DNA of 36,584 nt, taken from contig PXCF01000028.1 of NCBI GenBank assembly GCA_003566715.1, positions 1-36,584 on the forward strand, written 5' to 3'. A program made the position numbers and the translations under genes. This document shows positions 10,875-20,954 of this stretch, piece by piece (the stretch's first letter is position 1; the number at the start of each line of letters is the position of its first letter). Below the pieces are notes generated by a model. The model did not search any database. It saw only the letters and a program-made list of their open reading frames with translations, and was not told the DNA's origin. The stretch comes from Cryomorphaceae bacterium. GTDB taxonomy: Bacteria > Bacteroidota > Bacteroidia > Flavobacteriales > Schleiferiaceae.

Positions 10875-11264
10875 TTAAACTCGTCTGCGTTTGGGAGGAC
10901 GACAACCGTTGTGTGGTAAAGGAGTAATATCGATGATTTCGGTTACTTCAATACCTGCGTTGTGTAGTGAACGGATTGCAGACTCGCGGCCACTTCCGGG
11001 GCCTTTAACGAACACTTTAACCTTTTTAAGACCAGCTTCAACAGCAACTGTTGCAGCATCTTCGGCAGCTGTTTGAGCTGCGTAAGGTGTGTTCTTTTTA
11101 GAACCTCTAAAACCCATTTTACCGGCAGAAGACCAAGAGATGACCTGTCCGTTATTGTTGGTTAAAGAGATGATGATATTGTTGAAGGTAGCACTCACGT
11201 GCGCTTGTCCTACAGATTCAACAACGACTTTGCGTTTCTTATTGCTTTTGGTTGACTTTGCCAT
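10875..11264 (-). CDS. rpsK: 30S ribosomal protein S11
   Basis: 129 aa. Platform protein next to the E site and Shine-Dalgarno helix. Lys-rich start ([12 protein letters not shown]), central [20 protein letters not shown] and the invariant C-terminus [11 protein letters not shown]. Lies 10 bases after rpsM and 26 before rpsD. Confidence 0.99.
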   Translation of the reverse strand: MAKSTKSNKKRKVVVESVGQAHVSATFNNIIISLTNNNGQVISWSSAGKMGFRGSKKNTPYAAQTAAEDAATVAVEAGLKKVKVFVKGPGSGRESAIRSLHNAGIEVTEIIDITPLPHNGCRPPKRRRV

Positions 11265-11274
11265 TGCTCAAAAA

Positions 11275-11652
11275 TTATTTGGTTGCCTTCTTCTTGTTAG
11301 CAACAGTTTTGCGGCGTCCCTTGCGGGTACGAGAGTTGTTCTTGGTTCTTTGTCCACGGAGTGGAAGACCAACACGGTGACGGATACCACGGTAGCAACC
11401 GATGTCCATCAAACGCTTGATATTCAACTGTGTTTCAGAGCGCAATTCACCTTCTACTTTGAAGTTGTCGGTGATAGCAGTACGAATCGCGGTGATTTGA
11501 TCATCATTCCAATCGTTCACTTTGATGTTGTAATCAACATCGGCCATGTCGAGGATGTGACGAGCGCGGCTGCGTCCGATTCCGAAAATGTAGGTGAGTC
11601 CAATCTCGCCTCTCTTTTGTTTGGGTAAATCTACCCCTGAAATTCTAGCCAT
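11275..11652 (-). CDS. rpsM: 30S ribosomal protein S13
   Basis: 125 aa. Head protein that contacts the P-site tRNA and forms bridges to the 50S. Starts [14 protein letters not shown], has the [11 protein letters not shown] helix-two-turn-helix and the [19 protein letters not shown] tail that reaches the tRNA, then a Lys-rich end. Follows rpmJ by 12 bases. Confidence 0.99.
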   Translation of the reverse strand: MARISGVDLPKQKRGEIGLTYIFGIGRSRARHILDMADVDYNIKVNDWNDDQITAIRTAITDNFKVEGELRSETQLNIKRLMDIGCYRGIRHRVGLPLRGQRTKNNSRTRKGRRKTVANKKKATK

Positions 11653-11664
11653 ATGAAAATGGGT

Positions 11665-11781
11665 TTAACCTTGTCTTTGTTTGAACTTAGGATTTTTCTT
11701 GTTGATCACGTATAAGCGACCCTTGCGGCGTACAATCTTGCACTCCGGACTTCTTTTTTTAAGTGAAGCTCTTATTTTCAT
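11665..11781 (-). CDS. rpmJ: 50S ribosomal protein L36
   Basis: 38 aa, read as [20 protein letters not shown]...[12 protein letters not shown]. Only one Cys remains, where the zinc-ribbon form carries three Cys and one His; this is the C-minus, zinc-independent version. It sits between infA (11-base gap) and rpsM (12-base gap), the conserved position. Confidence 0.96.
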   Translation of the reverse strand: MKIRASLKKRSPECKIVRRKGRLYVINKKNPKFKQRQG

Positions 11782-11792
11782 TGCTGCAGTTT

Positions 11793-12008
11793 TTAGTATC
11801 GGTAAGTTATTCTTGCTTTGGTCAAATCGTATGGAGACATCTCCATTTTAACTTTATCTCCGGGCAATAGCTTGATGTAGTTCATCCGCATTTTTCCGGA
11901 AATGTGTGCCGTAACAATATGACCATTTTCCAATTCTACGCGAAAAATCGCGTTGGACAATGCCTCAATAATTGTTCCGTCTTGTTCTATCAGTGATTTC
12001 TTTGACAT
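11793..12008 (-). CDS. infA: Translation initiation factor IF-1
   Basis: 71 aa, a single OB fold that blocks the ribosomal A site during initiation. Diagnostic segments are [38 protein letters not shown] and the C-terminus [10 protein letters not shown]. It follows secY directly with a 17-base gap; the map or adk genes often found here in other bacteria are absent. Confidence 0.98.
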   Translation of the reverse strand: MSKKSLIEQDGTIIEALSNAIFRVELENGHIVTAHISGKMRMNYIKLLPGDKVKMEMSPYDLTKARITYRY

Positions 12009-12025
12009 ATTGTCGTAAATCTTTT

Positions 12026-13369
12026 TTAAATGTTCACAGTAGAACGACCCTTCATTCTACCTGATTTCATCAAACCATCGTAGTGGCGTGCCAGCAAATA
12101 ACTCTCTATTTGCTGTAACGTATCCAATACAACCCCAACCATAATCAGTAAGCTTGTACCACCGTAGAAGTAAGCAAACTGGGTATTGATATCCGCACGC
12201 ATCGCAAATGCCGGTAAAATGGCAAGGATGGCCAGGAAAATCGAACCAGGCAAGGTTATTCTACTCAATACAGTATCTAAGAACTCAGCGGTTTGTTTAC
12301 CAGGTTTAATACCGGGAACAAAGCCACCATTGCGCTTTAGATCTTCAGCCATTTGATTCGTATTGATTTGAATAGCCGTATAGAAATAGGTGAATAAGAT
12401 TATTAATACTGCAAAGATCAGATTATACCAAAATCCGGCGATATCGCTGAATAAAGTCACAATGATATTGGTACTAGCTCCGTCGCCACCGGTATAGCTC
12501 AACACGGTAATCGGGATGAACATAATGGCTTGTGCGAAAATGATGGGCATAACACCCGCGGCATTAACTTTAAGTGGAATGTACTGGCGTGCAGAGGATG
12601 CACCTTGAGCCAATCGGCCACCAGCAACACGTTTGGCGTATTGCACAGGCACTTGTCGAACGGCTTGAACCAACGCTACAGCGAGGATGATGACGACAAA
12701 CAGAGCGGCAATTTCAATGATGAACAACACCAAACCACCACCTTGACTTTCGAAGCGAGAGAATAACTCTTGCAAGAAACTCTGTGGCAAAGTGGCAATA
12801 ATACCCACCATAATCAACAAGGAAATACCGTTGCCAATTCCTTTATCGGTGATACGTTCTCCAAGCCACATGGCGAAAACCGTTCCCGCCACCAATACGA
12901 TGATTCCCATTGTCCAAAACAATTGGGTTGGAATGGTTAACTGTACACCTTGTGCGGCAAGGTTGGCCAAATATCCCGGTGCTTGAGCCGCGGTGATTAA
13001 AATGGTCAAAGAGCGGGTCAACTGATTCTTCTTCTTTCTGCCACTTTCTCCTTCTTTGTCCATCTTTTGAATGGCAGGTACAGCTACGGCCATCAATTGA
13101 ATAACAATGGAAGCCGAAATGTAGGGCATGATTCCCAAGGCAAGAATTGAAGCGTTGGCGAAAGCTCCTCCGGTGAAGGCGTTCAATATACCTAGTAGAC
13201 CACTTTCTGTTTGGCTTTCTAGTCCAGACAAACTTTGGTGATCGATACCGGGCAACACAACATTCGATCCTACACGAAAGATGAGCAATAGACCAAGTGT
13301 AAGAAGAATTTTTTGACGCAATTCTTCAATTGCCCAGATGTTCTTTAAGGTTTCTATAAAACGCTTCAT
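12026..13369 (-). CDS. secY: Protein translocase subunit SecY
   Basis: 447 aa inner-membrane protein with ten expected transmembrane helices. It forms the Sec channel that would pass all signal-peptide proteins in this window before T9SS acts. Recognised by the first helix ([19 protein letters not shown]), the [16 protein letters not shown] plug region, [14 protein letters not shown], the cytoplasmic loop [18 protein letters not shown] with [11 protein letters not shown], and a [11 protein letters not shown] loop. Twelve bases downstream of rplO. Confidence 0.99.
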   Translation of the reverse strand: MKRFIETLKNIWAIEELRQKILLTLGLLLIFRVGSNVVLPGIDHQSLSGLESQTESGLLGILNAFTGGAFANASILALGIMPYISASIVIQLMAVAVPAIQKMDKEGESGRKKKNQLTRSLTILITAAQAPGYLANLAAQGVQLTIPTQLFWTMGIIVLVAGTVFAMWLGERITDKGIGNGISLLIMVGIIATLPQSFLQELFSRFESQGGGLVLFIIEIAALFVVIILAVALVQAVRQVPVQYAKRVAGGRLAQGASSARQYIPLKVNAAGVMPIIFAQAIMFIPITVLSYTGGDGASTNIIVTLFSDIAGFWYNLIFAVLIILFTYFYTAIQINTNQMAEDLKRNGGFVPGIKPGKQTAEFLDTVLSRITLPGSIFLAILAILPAFAMRADINTQFAYFYGGTSLLIMVGVVLDTLQQIESYLLARHYDGLMKSGRMKGRSTVNI

Positions 13370-13381
13370 TCGCAGAATATC

Positions 13382-13831
13382 TTAGAGGGATTCAATTTTA
13401 CCACCGGCTTTCTCGATGGCTTCTTGTGCAGATTTGGAGAACTTGTGTGCGGTTACATTAACTGCAGCCTTAAGCTCACCACGACCCAAAACTTTGATCA
13501 AGTCACTTTTACCGGCAACACCTAAAGAGATAAGAACCTCTGGAGATACGGTATCGGTAATTTTCTTTTCGTCGATCAATGTTTGAATAACGTCCAAATT
13601 GATGGCTTTATATTCAACGCGATTGGGATTGGTAAATCCAAACTTAGGCACGCGACGTTGAAGAGGCATTTGTCCACCTTCAAATCCCATTTTTTTGCTG
13701 TAACCACTGCGGCTCGTTTGTCCTTTGTGACCGCGAGCAGCGGTGTCACCGGTACCAGAACCTTCTCCACGACCAAGACGACGCTTGGTTTTGGTAGAGC
13801 CTTTGGCTGGTTTTAGGTTGTGTAAGTTCAT
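13382..13831 (-). CDS. rplO: 50S ribosomal protein L15
   Basis: 149 aa. Extended Gly/Arg/Lys-rich N-terminus (MNLHNLKPAKGSTKTKRRLG, then GSGTGDTAARGHKGQTSRSG) that penetrates 23S rRNA, then QMPLQRRVPKFGF and a globular C-terminal domain ending in an alpha-helix (FSKSAQEAIEKAGG). Twenty-two bases after rpmD, 12 before secY. Confidence 0.98.
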   Translation of the reverse strand: MNLHNLKPAKGSTKTKRRLGRGEGSGTGDTAARGHKGQTSRSGYSKKMGFEGGQMPLQRRVPKFGFTNPNRVEYKAINLDVIQTLIDEKKITDTVSPEVLISLGVAGKSDLIKVLGRGELKAAVNVTAHKFSKSAQEAIEKAGGKIESL

Positions 13832-13853
13832 AGTGATGTATTGTTTAGGTCAA

Positions 13854-14036
13854 TTACTTGACGTTTTCTACCGTAATCAGGTGGTTAACTTTATTGATCA
13901 TCCCTTGTATCTGCGGAGTTAATTCCACTTCAACAGTTGAGTTCATTTTGTTGAGCCCGAGTGCCGTCATGGTATCTTTCTGACGCTTTGGGCGTTTAAT
14001 GGTACTACGTACCTTGGTAATTTTTACTTTGGCCAT
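13854..14036 (-). CDS. rpmD: 50S ribosomal protein L30
   Basis: 60 aa, normal short bacterial length. [20 protein letters not shown] is the L30 ferredoxin-like core, followed by [20 protein letters not shown] and a valine-rich strand. Lies between rpsE and rplO in the standard spc order. Confidence 0.98.
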   Translation of the reverse strand: MAKVKITKVRSTIKRPKRQKDTMTALGLNKMNSTVEVELTPQIQGMINKVNHLITVENVK

Positions 14037-14047
14037 GATGCTCAGAA

Positions 14048-14569
14048 TTATCCGTTAAATACTTTTTCCATGGAGATGCCACGTGTTTTGGCAATGGTGC
14101 GTGGATCGCGAAGACTGAGAAGTGCATCGAAGGTTGCTTTTACCACGTTATGCGGGTTAGAAGAACCTTTAGACTTCGCCAATACGTCATGAACACCACA
14201 GCTTTCAAGCACGGCACGCATGGCACCACCGGCGATTACTCCGGTACCGTTGGCAGCTGGACGCAAGAAAATGCGTGATCCACCAAATTTTCCGTTTTGT
14301 TCGTGAGGAATGGTACCTTTATAGATGGGCACACGTACCAGGTTTTTCTTAGCATCCTCTACTGCCTTGGAGATGGCTTCAGATACTTCTTTAGATTTAC
14401 CAGTACCGTACCCGGCTACACCAGCTTCGTTTCCAACAACCACGATTGCGGTAAATCCGAAGGTACGTCCACCTTTAGTTACTTTAGTTACACGGTTGAT
14501 GGCTACCAAACGATCGGTTAATTCCAAACCGCTGGGCTTTACGCGTTGAATGTTTTTCAATTTACTCAT
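14048..14569 (-). CDS. rpsE: 30S ribosomal protein S5
   Basis: 173 aa. The N-terminal double-stranded RNA-binding domain is at ~14-80 ([36 protein letters not shown]), followed by the C-terminal ribosomal fold ([30 protein letters not shown]). The VTKGGRTF loop corresponds to the region where ram and spectinomycin-resistance changes occur in other bacteria; it looks wild type here. Confidence 0.99.
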   Translation of the reverse strand: MSKLKNIQRVKPSGLELTDRLVAINRVTKVTKGGRTFGFTAIVVVGNEAGVAGYGTGKSKEVSEAISKAVEDAKKNLVRVPIYKGTIPHEQNGKFGGSRIFLRPAANGTGVIAGGAMRAVLESCGVHDVLAKSKGSSNPHNVVKATFDALLSLRDPRTIAKTRGISMEKVFNG

Positions 14570-14575
14570 GCCTGA

Positions 14576-14929
14576 TTAAAATTTAAGTCCGCCTTCACGT
14601 GCACCTTCAGCCAATGCTTTTACGCGTCCGTGGTATAAATAACCACCACGGTCAAAGCTACATGTTTCTATGTTGGCTGCCAGTGCTTTTTCAGCGAGCA
14701 TTTTTCCGAGTTCACGGGATTGATCGACTTTGTTACCGCTGGCGTCTTTTAGTTCATTGACGGACGATACACCTACGATGGTTTTACCATTGAGATCGTC
14801 GATCAACTGAGCATAAATCGCTTTGTTACTGCGGTAAACAGAAAGGCGTGGACGTTCGGGTGTACCCGATACAATTTTGCGAATGCGCTTGCGAATGCGA
14901 GTTCTGCGCTGTAATTTACTTGTCGCCAT
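14576..14929 (-). CDS. rplR: 50S ribosomal protein L18
   Basis: 117 aa. Binds 5S rRNA and attaches it to the large subunit. Basic N-terminus (KLQRRTRIRKRIRK), then GTPERPRLSVYRSNKAIYAQ and the C-terminal FDRGGYLYHGRVKALAEGAR. Six-base gaps on both sides indicate coupled translation with rplF and rpsE. Confidence 0.98.
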   Translation of the reverse strand: MATSKLQRRTRIRKRIRKIVSGTPERPRLSVYRSNKAIYAQLIDDLNGKTIVGVSSVNELKDASGNKVDQSRELGKMLAEKALAANIETCSFDRGGYLYHGRVKALAEGAREGGLKF

Positions 14930-14935
14930 AGTTAA

Positions 14936-15487
14936 TTATTTTGCGGCTGTTTTACCAGCTTTTCTACGAATTTGTTCTCCTACATAGCGGACACCTTTTC
15001 CTTTGTAAGGTTCAGGCTTACGCAATGAACGAATTTTTGCGGCGGCCATTCCGAGAAGTTGCTTATCGTAAGAGCTAAGGTGAATCAATGGATTTTTACC
15101 TTTTTGCATCTCAGCTTCAACTTTAACTTCATCTGGAAGGGCTACGAGGATATTGTGAGAATAACCGAGGCTTAGATCAAGGTTTTGACCTTGAGAAGCG
15201 GCGCGGTAACCTACACCTACAAGTTCCAAAGAAATCTTGTAGCCTTCACTTACGCCGATCACCATGTTTTGGATCAGTGAACGGTAAAGACCGTGCTTTG
15301 CTTTGTGAGGCTTAGATTCACTTGGACGCTTTACCTCTAAAACATTGTCGTTAATATCAATGATAAACTCAGTCTCAATTTCCTGAGTGAGGGTTCCCAA
15401 CTTACCTTTAACGGTGACAACGCCATTATTGATGTTGATGTCAACGCCTTGAGGGATGGTGATTGGTGCTTTTCCTATTCGGGACAT
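14936..15487 (-). CDS. rplF: 50S ribosomal protein L6
   Basis: 183 aa. Two tandem alpha/beta repeats near the factor-binding site. MSRIGKAPITIPQGV opens the first; the second ends with IRSLRKPEPYKGKGVRYVGE, the L6 signature. C-terminus IRRKAGKTAAK. Follows rpsH by 18 bases. Confidence 0.98.
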   Translation of the reverse strand: MSRIGKAPITIPQGVDININNGVVTVKGKLGTLTQEIETEFIIDINDNVLEVKRPSESKPHKAKHGLYRSLIQNMVIGVSEGYKISLELVGVGYRAASQGQNLDLSLGYSHNILVALPDEVKVEAEMQKGKNPLIHLSSYDKQLLGMAAAKIRSLRKPEPYKGKGVRYVGEQIRRKAGKTAAK

Positions 15488-15505
15488 GTCTTTGTACTTA
15501 AATGA

Positions 15506-15907
15506 TTAGTATACGAAACAGAGCACTTCGCCTCCTACGTTATTCTGACGAGCTTGCTTATCCGTCATCACACCTTTGTTGGTCGATACGATGGCAACAC
15601 CCAATCCATTGATTACTCGTGGAAGTTTATCTGAACGTTTGTATTGACGCAATCCCGGACGGCTAACTCGACTGAGGTGGCGGATGGCCGGTTGCTTAGA
15701 AACCGGATCGTACTTCAATGCAATTTTGATATTGCCTTGATTATTATCGGTTTCTTCTTTCTTAAAGTTCAGGATATACCCTTGTTCGTGCAAAATTTTA
15801 CACATCGCCATACGCATATTGCTGGCGGGTACGTTTACAATCTTGTGACCGGCCATGCTGGCATTGCGGATGCGGGTCAAAAAATCTGATATAGGATCTG
15901 ATAACAT
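15506..15907 (-). CDS. rpsH: 30S ribosomal protein S8
   Basis: 133 aa. Central-domain 16S rRNA binder. Begins DPISDFLTRIRNASMAGHK and ends STNKGVMTDKQARQNNVGGE followed by VLCFVY, both diagnostic. In E. coli S8 is the translational repressor of the spc operon by binding near rplE; I cannot identify such a site by eye here. Confidence 0.98.
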   Translation of the reverse strand: MLSDPISDFLTRIRNASMAGHKIVNVPASNMRMAMCKILHEQGYILNFKKEETDNNQGNIKIALKYDPVSKQPAIRHLSRVSRPGLRQYKRSDKLPRVINGLGVAIVSTNKGVMTDKQARQNNVGGEVLCFVY

Positions 15908-15924
15908 TTCTTACTCTTTACAGA

Positions 15925-16194
15925 TTACCAACTTGCTTTCTTAACTCCGGGGATCAAACCGGCATTTGCCATTTCACGGAACGTCACACGGCTGAGACCA
16001 AACTGACGCATGTAACCACGTGGTCTACCGGTCAACTTGCATCGATTGTGCTTGCGCACAGGTGATGCATTCTTTGGAAGCTTTTGCAGTGCTTCATAGT
16101 CGCCCGCCTCTTTCAAAGCAGCGCGCTTTTCGGCGTATTTGTCAACCATTTCAGCGCGTTTGCGCTCTCTGGCTTTCATAGATTCTTTTGCCAT
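15925..16194 (-). CDS. rpsN: 30S ribosomal protein S14, zinc-free type
   Basis: 89 aa, the long S14 form. It ends [20 protein letters not shown] and [10 protein letters not shown]. Only one Cys (HNRCKLTGR) is present instead of the two CxxC pairs of the short zinc form. The gene precedes rpsH and follows rplE by 5 bases, as in canonical spc operons. Confidence 0.98.
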   Translation of the reverse strand: MAKESMKARERKRAEMVDKYAEKRAALKEAGDYEALQKLPKNASPVRKHNRCKLTGRPRGYMRQFGLSRVTFREMANAGLIPGVKKASW

Positions 16195-16199
16195 AATAC

Positions 16200-16760
16200 T
16201 TAATTTTTCTGGAAAGGAATTCCAAAGTGCGTTAATAATGCTTTTGCCTCCTTATCGGTTTTGGCCGTAGTTACAAATGTGATATCCATACCTGAGATGC
16301 GATTCACCTTATCGATGTCTATTTCAGGGAAGATAATTTGTTCGGTGATACCAAGGTTATAGTTACCACGTCCATCAAAACCTTTAGCTTTAATTCCGTT
16401 GAAATCACGAATACGTGGAAGAGAGCTAACGATCAAGCGATCGAGGAACTCATACATACGGTTATTGCGAAGGGTTACTTTAGCACCGATGGGCATGCCC
16501 TTACGGAGTTTAAAGTTTGAGATATCCTTTTTAGAATAGGTAGGGATCGCTTTCTGTCCGGAAATGCGTGACATTTCGTCGACGGCATACTCGATCAATT
16601 TCTTGTCGGCAGTAGCAGCACCTACACCTTGACTGAGAACAATTTTCTCTAATCGAGGCACCTCCATTACAGACTTGTAACCAAATTCTTCGCGCATCGC
16701 ATTTACGATGGTTTCGCGGTACTGCGCCTTAAGGCGTGGTATATAGGTTGTCGTCTCCAT
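16200..16760 (-). CDS. rplE: 50S ribosomal protein L5
   Basis: 186 aa. 5S rRNA-binding central protuberance protein that contacts the P-site tRNA and S13. [14 protein letters not shown]-like start (here [18 protein letters not shown]), [40 protein letters not shown] and the closing LLTHFGIPF are all typical. Its ATG overlaps the rplX stop by one base (TAATG), implying translational coupling. Confidence 0.98.
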   Translation of the reverse strand: METTTYIPRLKAQYRETIVNAMREEFGYKSVMEVPRLEKIVLSQGVGAATADKKLIEYAVDEMSRISGQKAIPTYSKKDISNFKLRKGMPIGAKVTLRNNRMYEFLDRLIVSSLPRIRDFNGIKAKGFDGRGNYNLGITEQIIFPEIDIDKVNRISGMDITFVTTAKTDKEAKALLTHFGIPFQKN

Positions 16761-17083
16761 TACTTAATGACTTCATTGGTTTTTTTGCTAAATCGAACCG
16801 ATTTTCCGTTCTCGTCTTTACGACGTCCGGTGCGGGTGGCTTCACCCGTAGCGGGATCGATAAGCATCAAATTAGAAATGTGAATGGGCGCCTCTTTTTC
16901 AACAATACCTCCCTGCGGATTCTGAGCCGAAGGTTTGTTGTGACGAGTGATCATGTTCACTCCTTCAACGAGAGCGCGATTTTTGTCAGTGTACACGCTT
17001 AGCACTTTACCGGTCATTCCTTTGGACACGCCGGACAGCACTTTAACAGTATCACCTGATTTGATATGAAATTTCTTCATCAC
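16760..17083 (-). CDS. rplX: 50S ribosomal protein L24
   Basis: 107 aa. Assembly-initiating 23S binder near the tunnel exit. The KOW motif covers residues ~6-30 ([20 protein letters not shown]), followed by the [20 protein letters not shown] segment. Overlaps rplE by one base and follows rplN by 7. Confidence 0.98.
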   Translation of the reverse strand: MMKKFHIKSGDTVKVLSGVSKGMTGKVLSVYTDKNRALVEGVNMITRHNKPSAQNPQGGIVEKEAPIHISNLMLIDPATGEATRTGRRKDENGKSVRFSKKTNEVIK

Positions 17084-17090
17084 GGTTGTT

Positions 17091-17459
17091 TTAAAGCACT
17101 TCAGGTGCTAGTGAAACAATCTTCATGTACTGCTTGTCACGCAACTCACGAGCGACGGGGCCGAATACACGGGTACCACGCATTTCGTTGTTGGCATTTA
17201 GCAATACACAAGCGTTATCGTCGAAGCGGATGTATGAACCATCTTGGCGTCGAACTTCTTTTTTGGTGCGCACTACAACAGCGGTGCTCACCGAACCTTT
17301 CTTGACGTTACCTGAGGGGGTTGAAGCTTTTACACTAACAACTATTTTATCACCTACAGAAGCGTAACGACGCTTAGATCCGCCCAACACACGAATGACG
17401 AGCACTTCTTTGGCTCCGGTGTTGTCTGCTACGGTTAGTCTGGATTCTTGTTGTACCAT
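17091..17459 (-). CDS. rplN: 50S ribosomal protein L14
   Basis: 122 aa, exact family length. [20 protein letters not shown] start, [31 protein letters not shown] and [20 protein letters not shown] are invariant blocks. L14 forms an intersubunit bridge and is the docking site for RsfS. One base separates it from rpsQ. Confidence 0.99.
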   Translation of the reverse strand: MVQQESRLTVADNTGAKEVLVIRVLGGSKRRYASVGDKIVVSVKASTPSGNVKKGSVSTAVVVRTKKEVRRQDGSYIRFDDNACVLLNANNEMRGTRVFGPVARELRDKQYMKIVSLAPEVL

Positions 17460-17460
17460 C

Positions 17461-17721
17461 TTATTTTGCTCTTTCGATGATTTCTACCAAGCGCCAGTTT
17501 TTGGTTTTACTCAAAGGGCGCGTTTCCATAATACGTACCAAGTCTCCGTTATTGCACTCGTTTTTTTCATCGTGTGCGTGAAACTTTTTAGAAAGTTTGA
17601 TAAACTTCCCGTACTTGGGGTGTTTTTTGCGGCGCTCAACCGTAACCACGATGGATTTATCCATGGCATTGCTGCTTACGATTCCGATGCGCTCCTTACG
17701 AAGATTTCTGCTTGTTTCCAT
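17461..17721 (-). CDS. rpsQ: 30S ribosomal protein S17
   Basis: 86 aa OB-fold 16S rRNA binder. [20 protein letters not shown], then [20 protein letters not shown] and a [20 protein letters not shown] close match the family end to end. Lies between rpmC (8 bases) and rplN (1 base). Confidence 0.98.
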   Translation of the reverse strand: METSRNLRKERIGIVSSNAMDKSIVVTVERRKKHPKYGKFIKLSKKFHAHDEKNECNNGDLVRIMETRPLSKTKNWRLVEIIERAK

Positions 17722-17729
17722 CGTTTGGG

Positions 17730-17933
17730 TTATTTGTTGATTTCTTCACGTTCTCTGCGAGTGATCTCTGACATCAAACGAGCTATGGTGCGACGCTTTG
17801 CTCGTAATACCATAGGGTTCTCAAGTGGAGAAACGGCGTGTGTCATATTCAGGCGATTCAATTCACGCTTTTCTTCGAAAATGCGATCTTGAAGATCCTG
17901 AGGGCTCAGTTGTTTTACTTCTGACTGTTTCAT
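17730..17933 (-). CDS. rpmC: 50S ribosomal protein L29
   Basis: 67 aa two-helix protein at the tunnel exit, next to L23, where SRP and trigger factor dock. Residues 11-40 ([20 protein letters not shown]) and the second helix with [20 protein letters not shown] are diagnostic. Follows rplP by 18 bases. Confidence 0.97.
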   Translation of the reverse strand: MKQSEVKQLSPQDLQDRIFEEKRELNRLNMTHAVSPLENPMVLRAKRRTIARLMSEITRREREEINK

Positions 17934-17951
17934 CTTTTCAGTTGACTAAAA

Positions 17952-18374
17952 TTATTGTGCAACAAAATCACGACGGACCATCAGCTTGGTTCTTACCGGA
18001 AGCTTTTGTGCTGCCAATCGCAGTGCTTCAATCGCGATGTCTTGTGGAACACCGTCAATTTCAAACAAAATACGACCGGGGCGTACAACTGCTGCCCAGT
18101 ATTCAACCGAACCTTTACCCTTACCCATACGAACCTCGAGAGGTTTCTTGGTTACAGGCTTATCGGGAAATATGCGGATCCAAAGTTGGCCCTCACGTTT
18201 CATATAACGCGTTGCAGCAATACGAGCTGCCTCAATTTGACGAGAGGTCACCCACTTTGAGTCGAGTGACTTGATACCGAAACTTCCAAAGGCTAGTTGG
18301 GCGCCACGTTGGGCATTACCCTTCATTTTCCCTTTGAACTGTTTGCGGTGTTTGGTTTTCTTAGGCTGTAACAT
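17952..18374 (-). CDS. rplP: 50S ribosomal protein L16
   Basis: 140 aa. A-site tRNA contact and late assembly protein. [20 protein letters not shown] start, [20 protein letters not shown] and [20 protein letters not shown] are family signatures. An Arg (MKREGQL region) lies where L16 is hydroxylated in some bacteria; I cannot tell whether it is here. Eleven bases after rpsC. Confidence 0.98.
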   Translation of the reverse strand: MLQPKKTKHRKQFKGKMKGNAQRGAQLAFGSFGIKSLDSKWVTSRQIEAARIAATRYMKREGQLWIRIFPDKPVTKKPLEVRMGKGKGSVEYWAAVVRPGRILFEIDGVPQDIAIEALRLAAQKLPVRTKLMVRRDFVAQ

Positions 18375-18385
18375 TGCTGTTTACT

Positions 18386-19093
18386 TTATGCTTTGCGCTT
18401 GCGACGACCACCACCGGATTTACCGCCGGACTTTTTTGTCGTTCCCAAGAAGTTAGACAAATCGCGTTTTCCGTAGACTTCACCTTTCATAATCCATACT
18501 TTCACTCCGATACGGCCGTAGGTGGTATGAGCTTCGGCCAGGGCATAGTCGATATCGGCACGGAAAGTGTGCAATGGTGTACGTCCGTCTTTGTACATCT
18601 CTGAACGTGCCATTTCGGCGCCGTTCAAACGACCGGAGATCTGTACCTTGATACCTTCTGCACCTAAGCGCATAGTGGCAGCAATCGCCATTTTAATGGC
18701 GCGGCGGTAAGAAATACGGCCTTCAATTTGACGTGCTATGCTGTCAGCAACGAGTTTAGCATCCAACTCGGGACGTTTAATTTCAAATATATTAATTTGA
18801 ACGTCCTTGCCCGTCAATTTTTTCAATTCTTCTTTCAGCTTATCCACCTCTTGTCCGCCTTTACCGATGATAACACCGGGTCGAGCAGTGGTGATGGTAA
18901 CAGTAACCAATTTCAAAGTACGCTCAATGATGATACGGCTTACTGAGGCCTTATTGAGACGTGCGTATAAATAGTTACGGATTTTGTAGTCCTCGGCAAT
19001 TTTATCGCCGTAGTCACGACCGCCATACCAGGCACTTTCCCAGCCTCTGATATAGCCTAAACGATTTCCGATAGGGTTGGTCTTCTGTCCCAT
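18386..19093 (-). CDS. rpsC: 30S ribosomal protein S3
   Basis: 235 aa. mRNA-entry-channel protein with helicase function together with S4 and S5. [20 protein letters not shown] start; the KH domain has the GXXG loop in [16 protein letters not shown] near residue 75; the C-terminal domain contains [12 protein letters not shown] and [21 protein letters not shown] Gly/Lys/Arg tail closes it. Its start directly abuts the rplV stop with no gap. Confidence 0.99.
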   Translation of the reverse strand: MGQKTNPIGNRLGYIRGWESAWYGGRDYGDKIAEDYKIRNYLYARLNKASVSRIIIERTLKLVTVTITTARPGVIIGKGGQEVDKLKEELKKLTGKDVQINIFEIKRPELDAKLVADSIARQIEGRISYRRAIKMAIAATMRLGAEGIKVQISGRLNGAEMARSEMYKDGRTPLHTFRADIDYALAEAHTTYGRIGVKVWIMKGEVYGKRDLSNFLGTTKKSGGKSGGGRRKRKA

Positions 19094-19534
19094 TTATGCT
19101 GTAGTTTGTTCGTTTTCTTTGGTTTCTTCTACCACAACGTCGTTGCGGCTTCCAAGCTCTAAAATAACGTGATTAGAGCGTTTGCGGATGCGGTGAGCAC
19201 GACCCTGTGGAGCCGGCTGGATACGCTTGAGCATTCGTCCTCCGTTAACTTGGATTTCCTTGATGTACAAGCCGGCTTCTTCCATGCGTGCATCTTCATT
19301 TTTCTGAGTCCAATTGTCAATGGCTGACAAAAGAAGTTTTTCCAAACGAATAGCGGCGTGTTGCGGACTGTTTTTTAAGGTAAACAATGCCTTATCAGCA
19401 TCCATACCGCGAATCATGTCTGCAACCAAACGCATTTTGCGTGGTGATGTCGGTACATCGTTCAATCGGGCGATGACCCTTTGTTTCAGAGCAGCCTTTC
19501 TCTTTTCGGCTGATAATCTTTTTCTAGCACCCAT
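19094..19534 (-). CDS. rplV: 50S ribosomal protein L22
   Basis: 146 aa, longer than the ~110 aa minimum because of an ~17-residue Lys/Arg N-terminal extension and an acidic C-terminal tail ([14 protein letters not shown]). Core: [19 protein letters not shown]. The tunnel beta-hairpin is at ~98-118 ([20 protein letters not shown]), where macrolide-resistance changes map in other species; it appears unaltered. Eleven bases after rpsS. Confidence 0.98.
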   Translation of the reverse strand: MGARKRLSAEKRKAALKQRVIARLNDVPTSPRKMRLVADMIRGMDADKALFTLKNSPQHAAIRLEKLLLSAIDNWTQKNEDARMEEAGLYIKEIQVNGGRMLKRIQPAPQGRAHRIRKRSNHVILELGSRNDVVVEETKENEQTTA

Positions 19535-19545
19535 ATCGGTTTATT

Positions 19546-19824
19546 TTAGCGCTTTTTATCTTTCTTGTTACCGGCGTGGCCACGGAAGTTACGCGTGGGT
19601 GAAAACTCACCTAGCTTGTGGCCTACCATGTTCTCCGTTACATAAACGGGAACAAAAGTTTTACCGTTGTGTACAGCGATGGTTTGTCCGACAAAGTCGG
19701 GAGAAATCATCGAAGCACGACTGTATGTTTTGATCACGGTCTTTTTACCGCTCTCAACGTTGTCCATTACACGCTTGTCAAGTTTGTAATGAATAAATGG
19801 TCCTTTTTTCAGCGATCTTGACAT
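19546..19824 (-). CDS. rpsS: 30S ribosomal protein S19
   Basis: 92 aa. Head protein paired with S13. [20 protein letters not shown] start, [20 protein letters not shown] and the signature [20 protein letters not shown]. Three bases after rplB, so almost certainly translationally coupled. Confidence 0.99.
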   Translation of the reverse strand: MSRSLKKGPFIHYKLDKRVMDNVESGKKTVIKTYSRASMISPDFVGQTIAVHNGKTFVPVYVTENMVGHKLGEFSPTRNFRGHAGNKKDKKR

Positions 19825-19827
19825 GGC

Positions 19828-20652
19828 TTATTTTTTACGACGTTCAACAATGAAACGGTTAGACGCTTTCTTCTTATAGCGGGTCTTATACCCTTTAGCA
19901 GGAAGACCCTTGCGTGAACGAGGATGTCCACCTGAAGCGCGACCTTCACCACCACCCATGGGGTGATCAACAGGGTTCATTGCTACACCACGGGTGCGTG
20001 GACGACGACCCAACCAACGGCTGCGTCCGGCCTTACCACTTACCTCAAGTGCGTGATCAGAATTACTTACGGCACCAATCATGGCCTTGCATGTAATAAG
20101 TACCAGGCGAACTTCTGAACTAGGCATCTTAAGAACAGCATACTTACCATCGCGGGCAACTAACTGAGCAAATGAACCGGCAGAGCGGGCCATGATGGCA
20201 CCTTGACCAGGACGCATCTCAATGCAGCTAACGACACTACCTAAAGGAATATCTTTAAGCAACATACAGTTACCTACTTCCGGCGTGGCTTCACTTCCGC
20301 TGATTACAGAATCGCCTACCTTCAATCCGTTTGGTGCAATGATATAGCGCTTATCACCATCGGCATAATGCAACAATGCAATACGTGCAGTACGATTGGG
20401 ATCATACTCAATGGTAGCCACTTTTGCTGGCACATTATCTTTATCGCGTTTGAAGTCGATGGCACGTAACTTACGCTTGTGACCACCACCTACGTAGCGC
20501 ATGGTCATCTTACCGGTGTTGTTACGACCGCCTGACTTTCCTTTCCCTTTGGTTAACCCCTTTTCAGGCTTGTTGGTGGTAACTTCTTGGAAGGAGTTAA
20601 CCACGCGAAAGCGCTGTGAAGGCGTTGTGGGTTTTAATTTACGTACAGCCAT
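19828..20652 (-). CDS. rplB: 50S ribosomal protein L2
   Basis: 274 aa. Near the peptidyl-transferase centre and needed for subunit association. [20 protein letters not shown] start, [20 protein letters not shown], and the C-terminal [20 protein letters not shown] with the conserved His equivalent to E. coli His229. SH3-like core around [16 protein letters not shown]. Confidence 0.99.
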   Translation of the reverse strand: MAVRKLKPTTPSQRFRVVNSFQEVTTNKPEKGLTKGKGKSGGRNNTGKMTMRYVGGGHKRKLRAIDFKRDKDNVPAKVATIEYDPNRTARIALLHYADGDKRYIIAPNGLKVGDSVISGSEATPEVGNCMLLKDIPLGSVVSCIEMRPGQGAIMARSAGSFAQLVARDGKYAVLKMPSSEVRLVLITCKAMIGAVSNSDHALEVSGKAGRSRWLGRRPRTRGVAMNPVDHPMGGGEGRASGGHPRSRKGLPAKGYKTRYKKKASNRFIVERRKK

Positions 20653-20657
20653 GAGGA

Positions 20658-20948
20658 CTAAATATTATTGAAAAAATCAATGGTTTCGCCGCTGCGTACT
20701 TCTACGACTGCCTTTTTATAAGGAGCGGTTTTGCCTGATATAATTCCAGATTTTGTATAACGTGATTTAGGCTTAGGAGCCACGATCATGGTACGAACAG
20801 CCTCGACATTAACACCGTAAAACGCTTCAACGGCATCTTTGATCTGAAGCTTATTGGCATCTTTGGTCACCATAAATGCGTAACGATTACGCACTTCGGC
20901 ATCCTCGGTCGCCTTCTCAGTGATGATTGGTTTTATTAAAACGTTCAT
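20658..20948 (-). CDS. rplW: 50S ribosomal protein L23
   Basis: 96 aa. Tunnel-exit protein and docking site for trigger factor and [23 protein letters not shown], then [20 protein letters not shown], ending in an acidic strand ([13 protein letters not shown]). Gaps of 6 and 5 bases to rplD and rplB. Confidence 0.98.
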   Translation of the reverse strand: MNVLIKPIITEKATEDAEVRNRYAFMVTKDANKLQIKDAVEAFYGVNVEAVRTMIVAPKPKSRYTKSGIISGKTAPYKKAVVEVRSGETIDFFNNI

Positions 20949-20954
20949 GTCTTT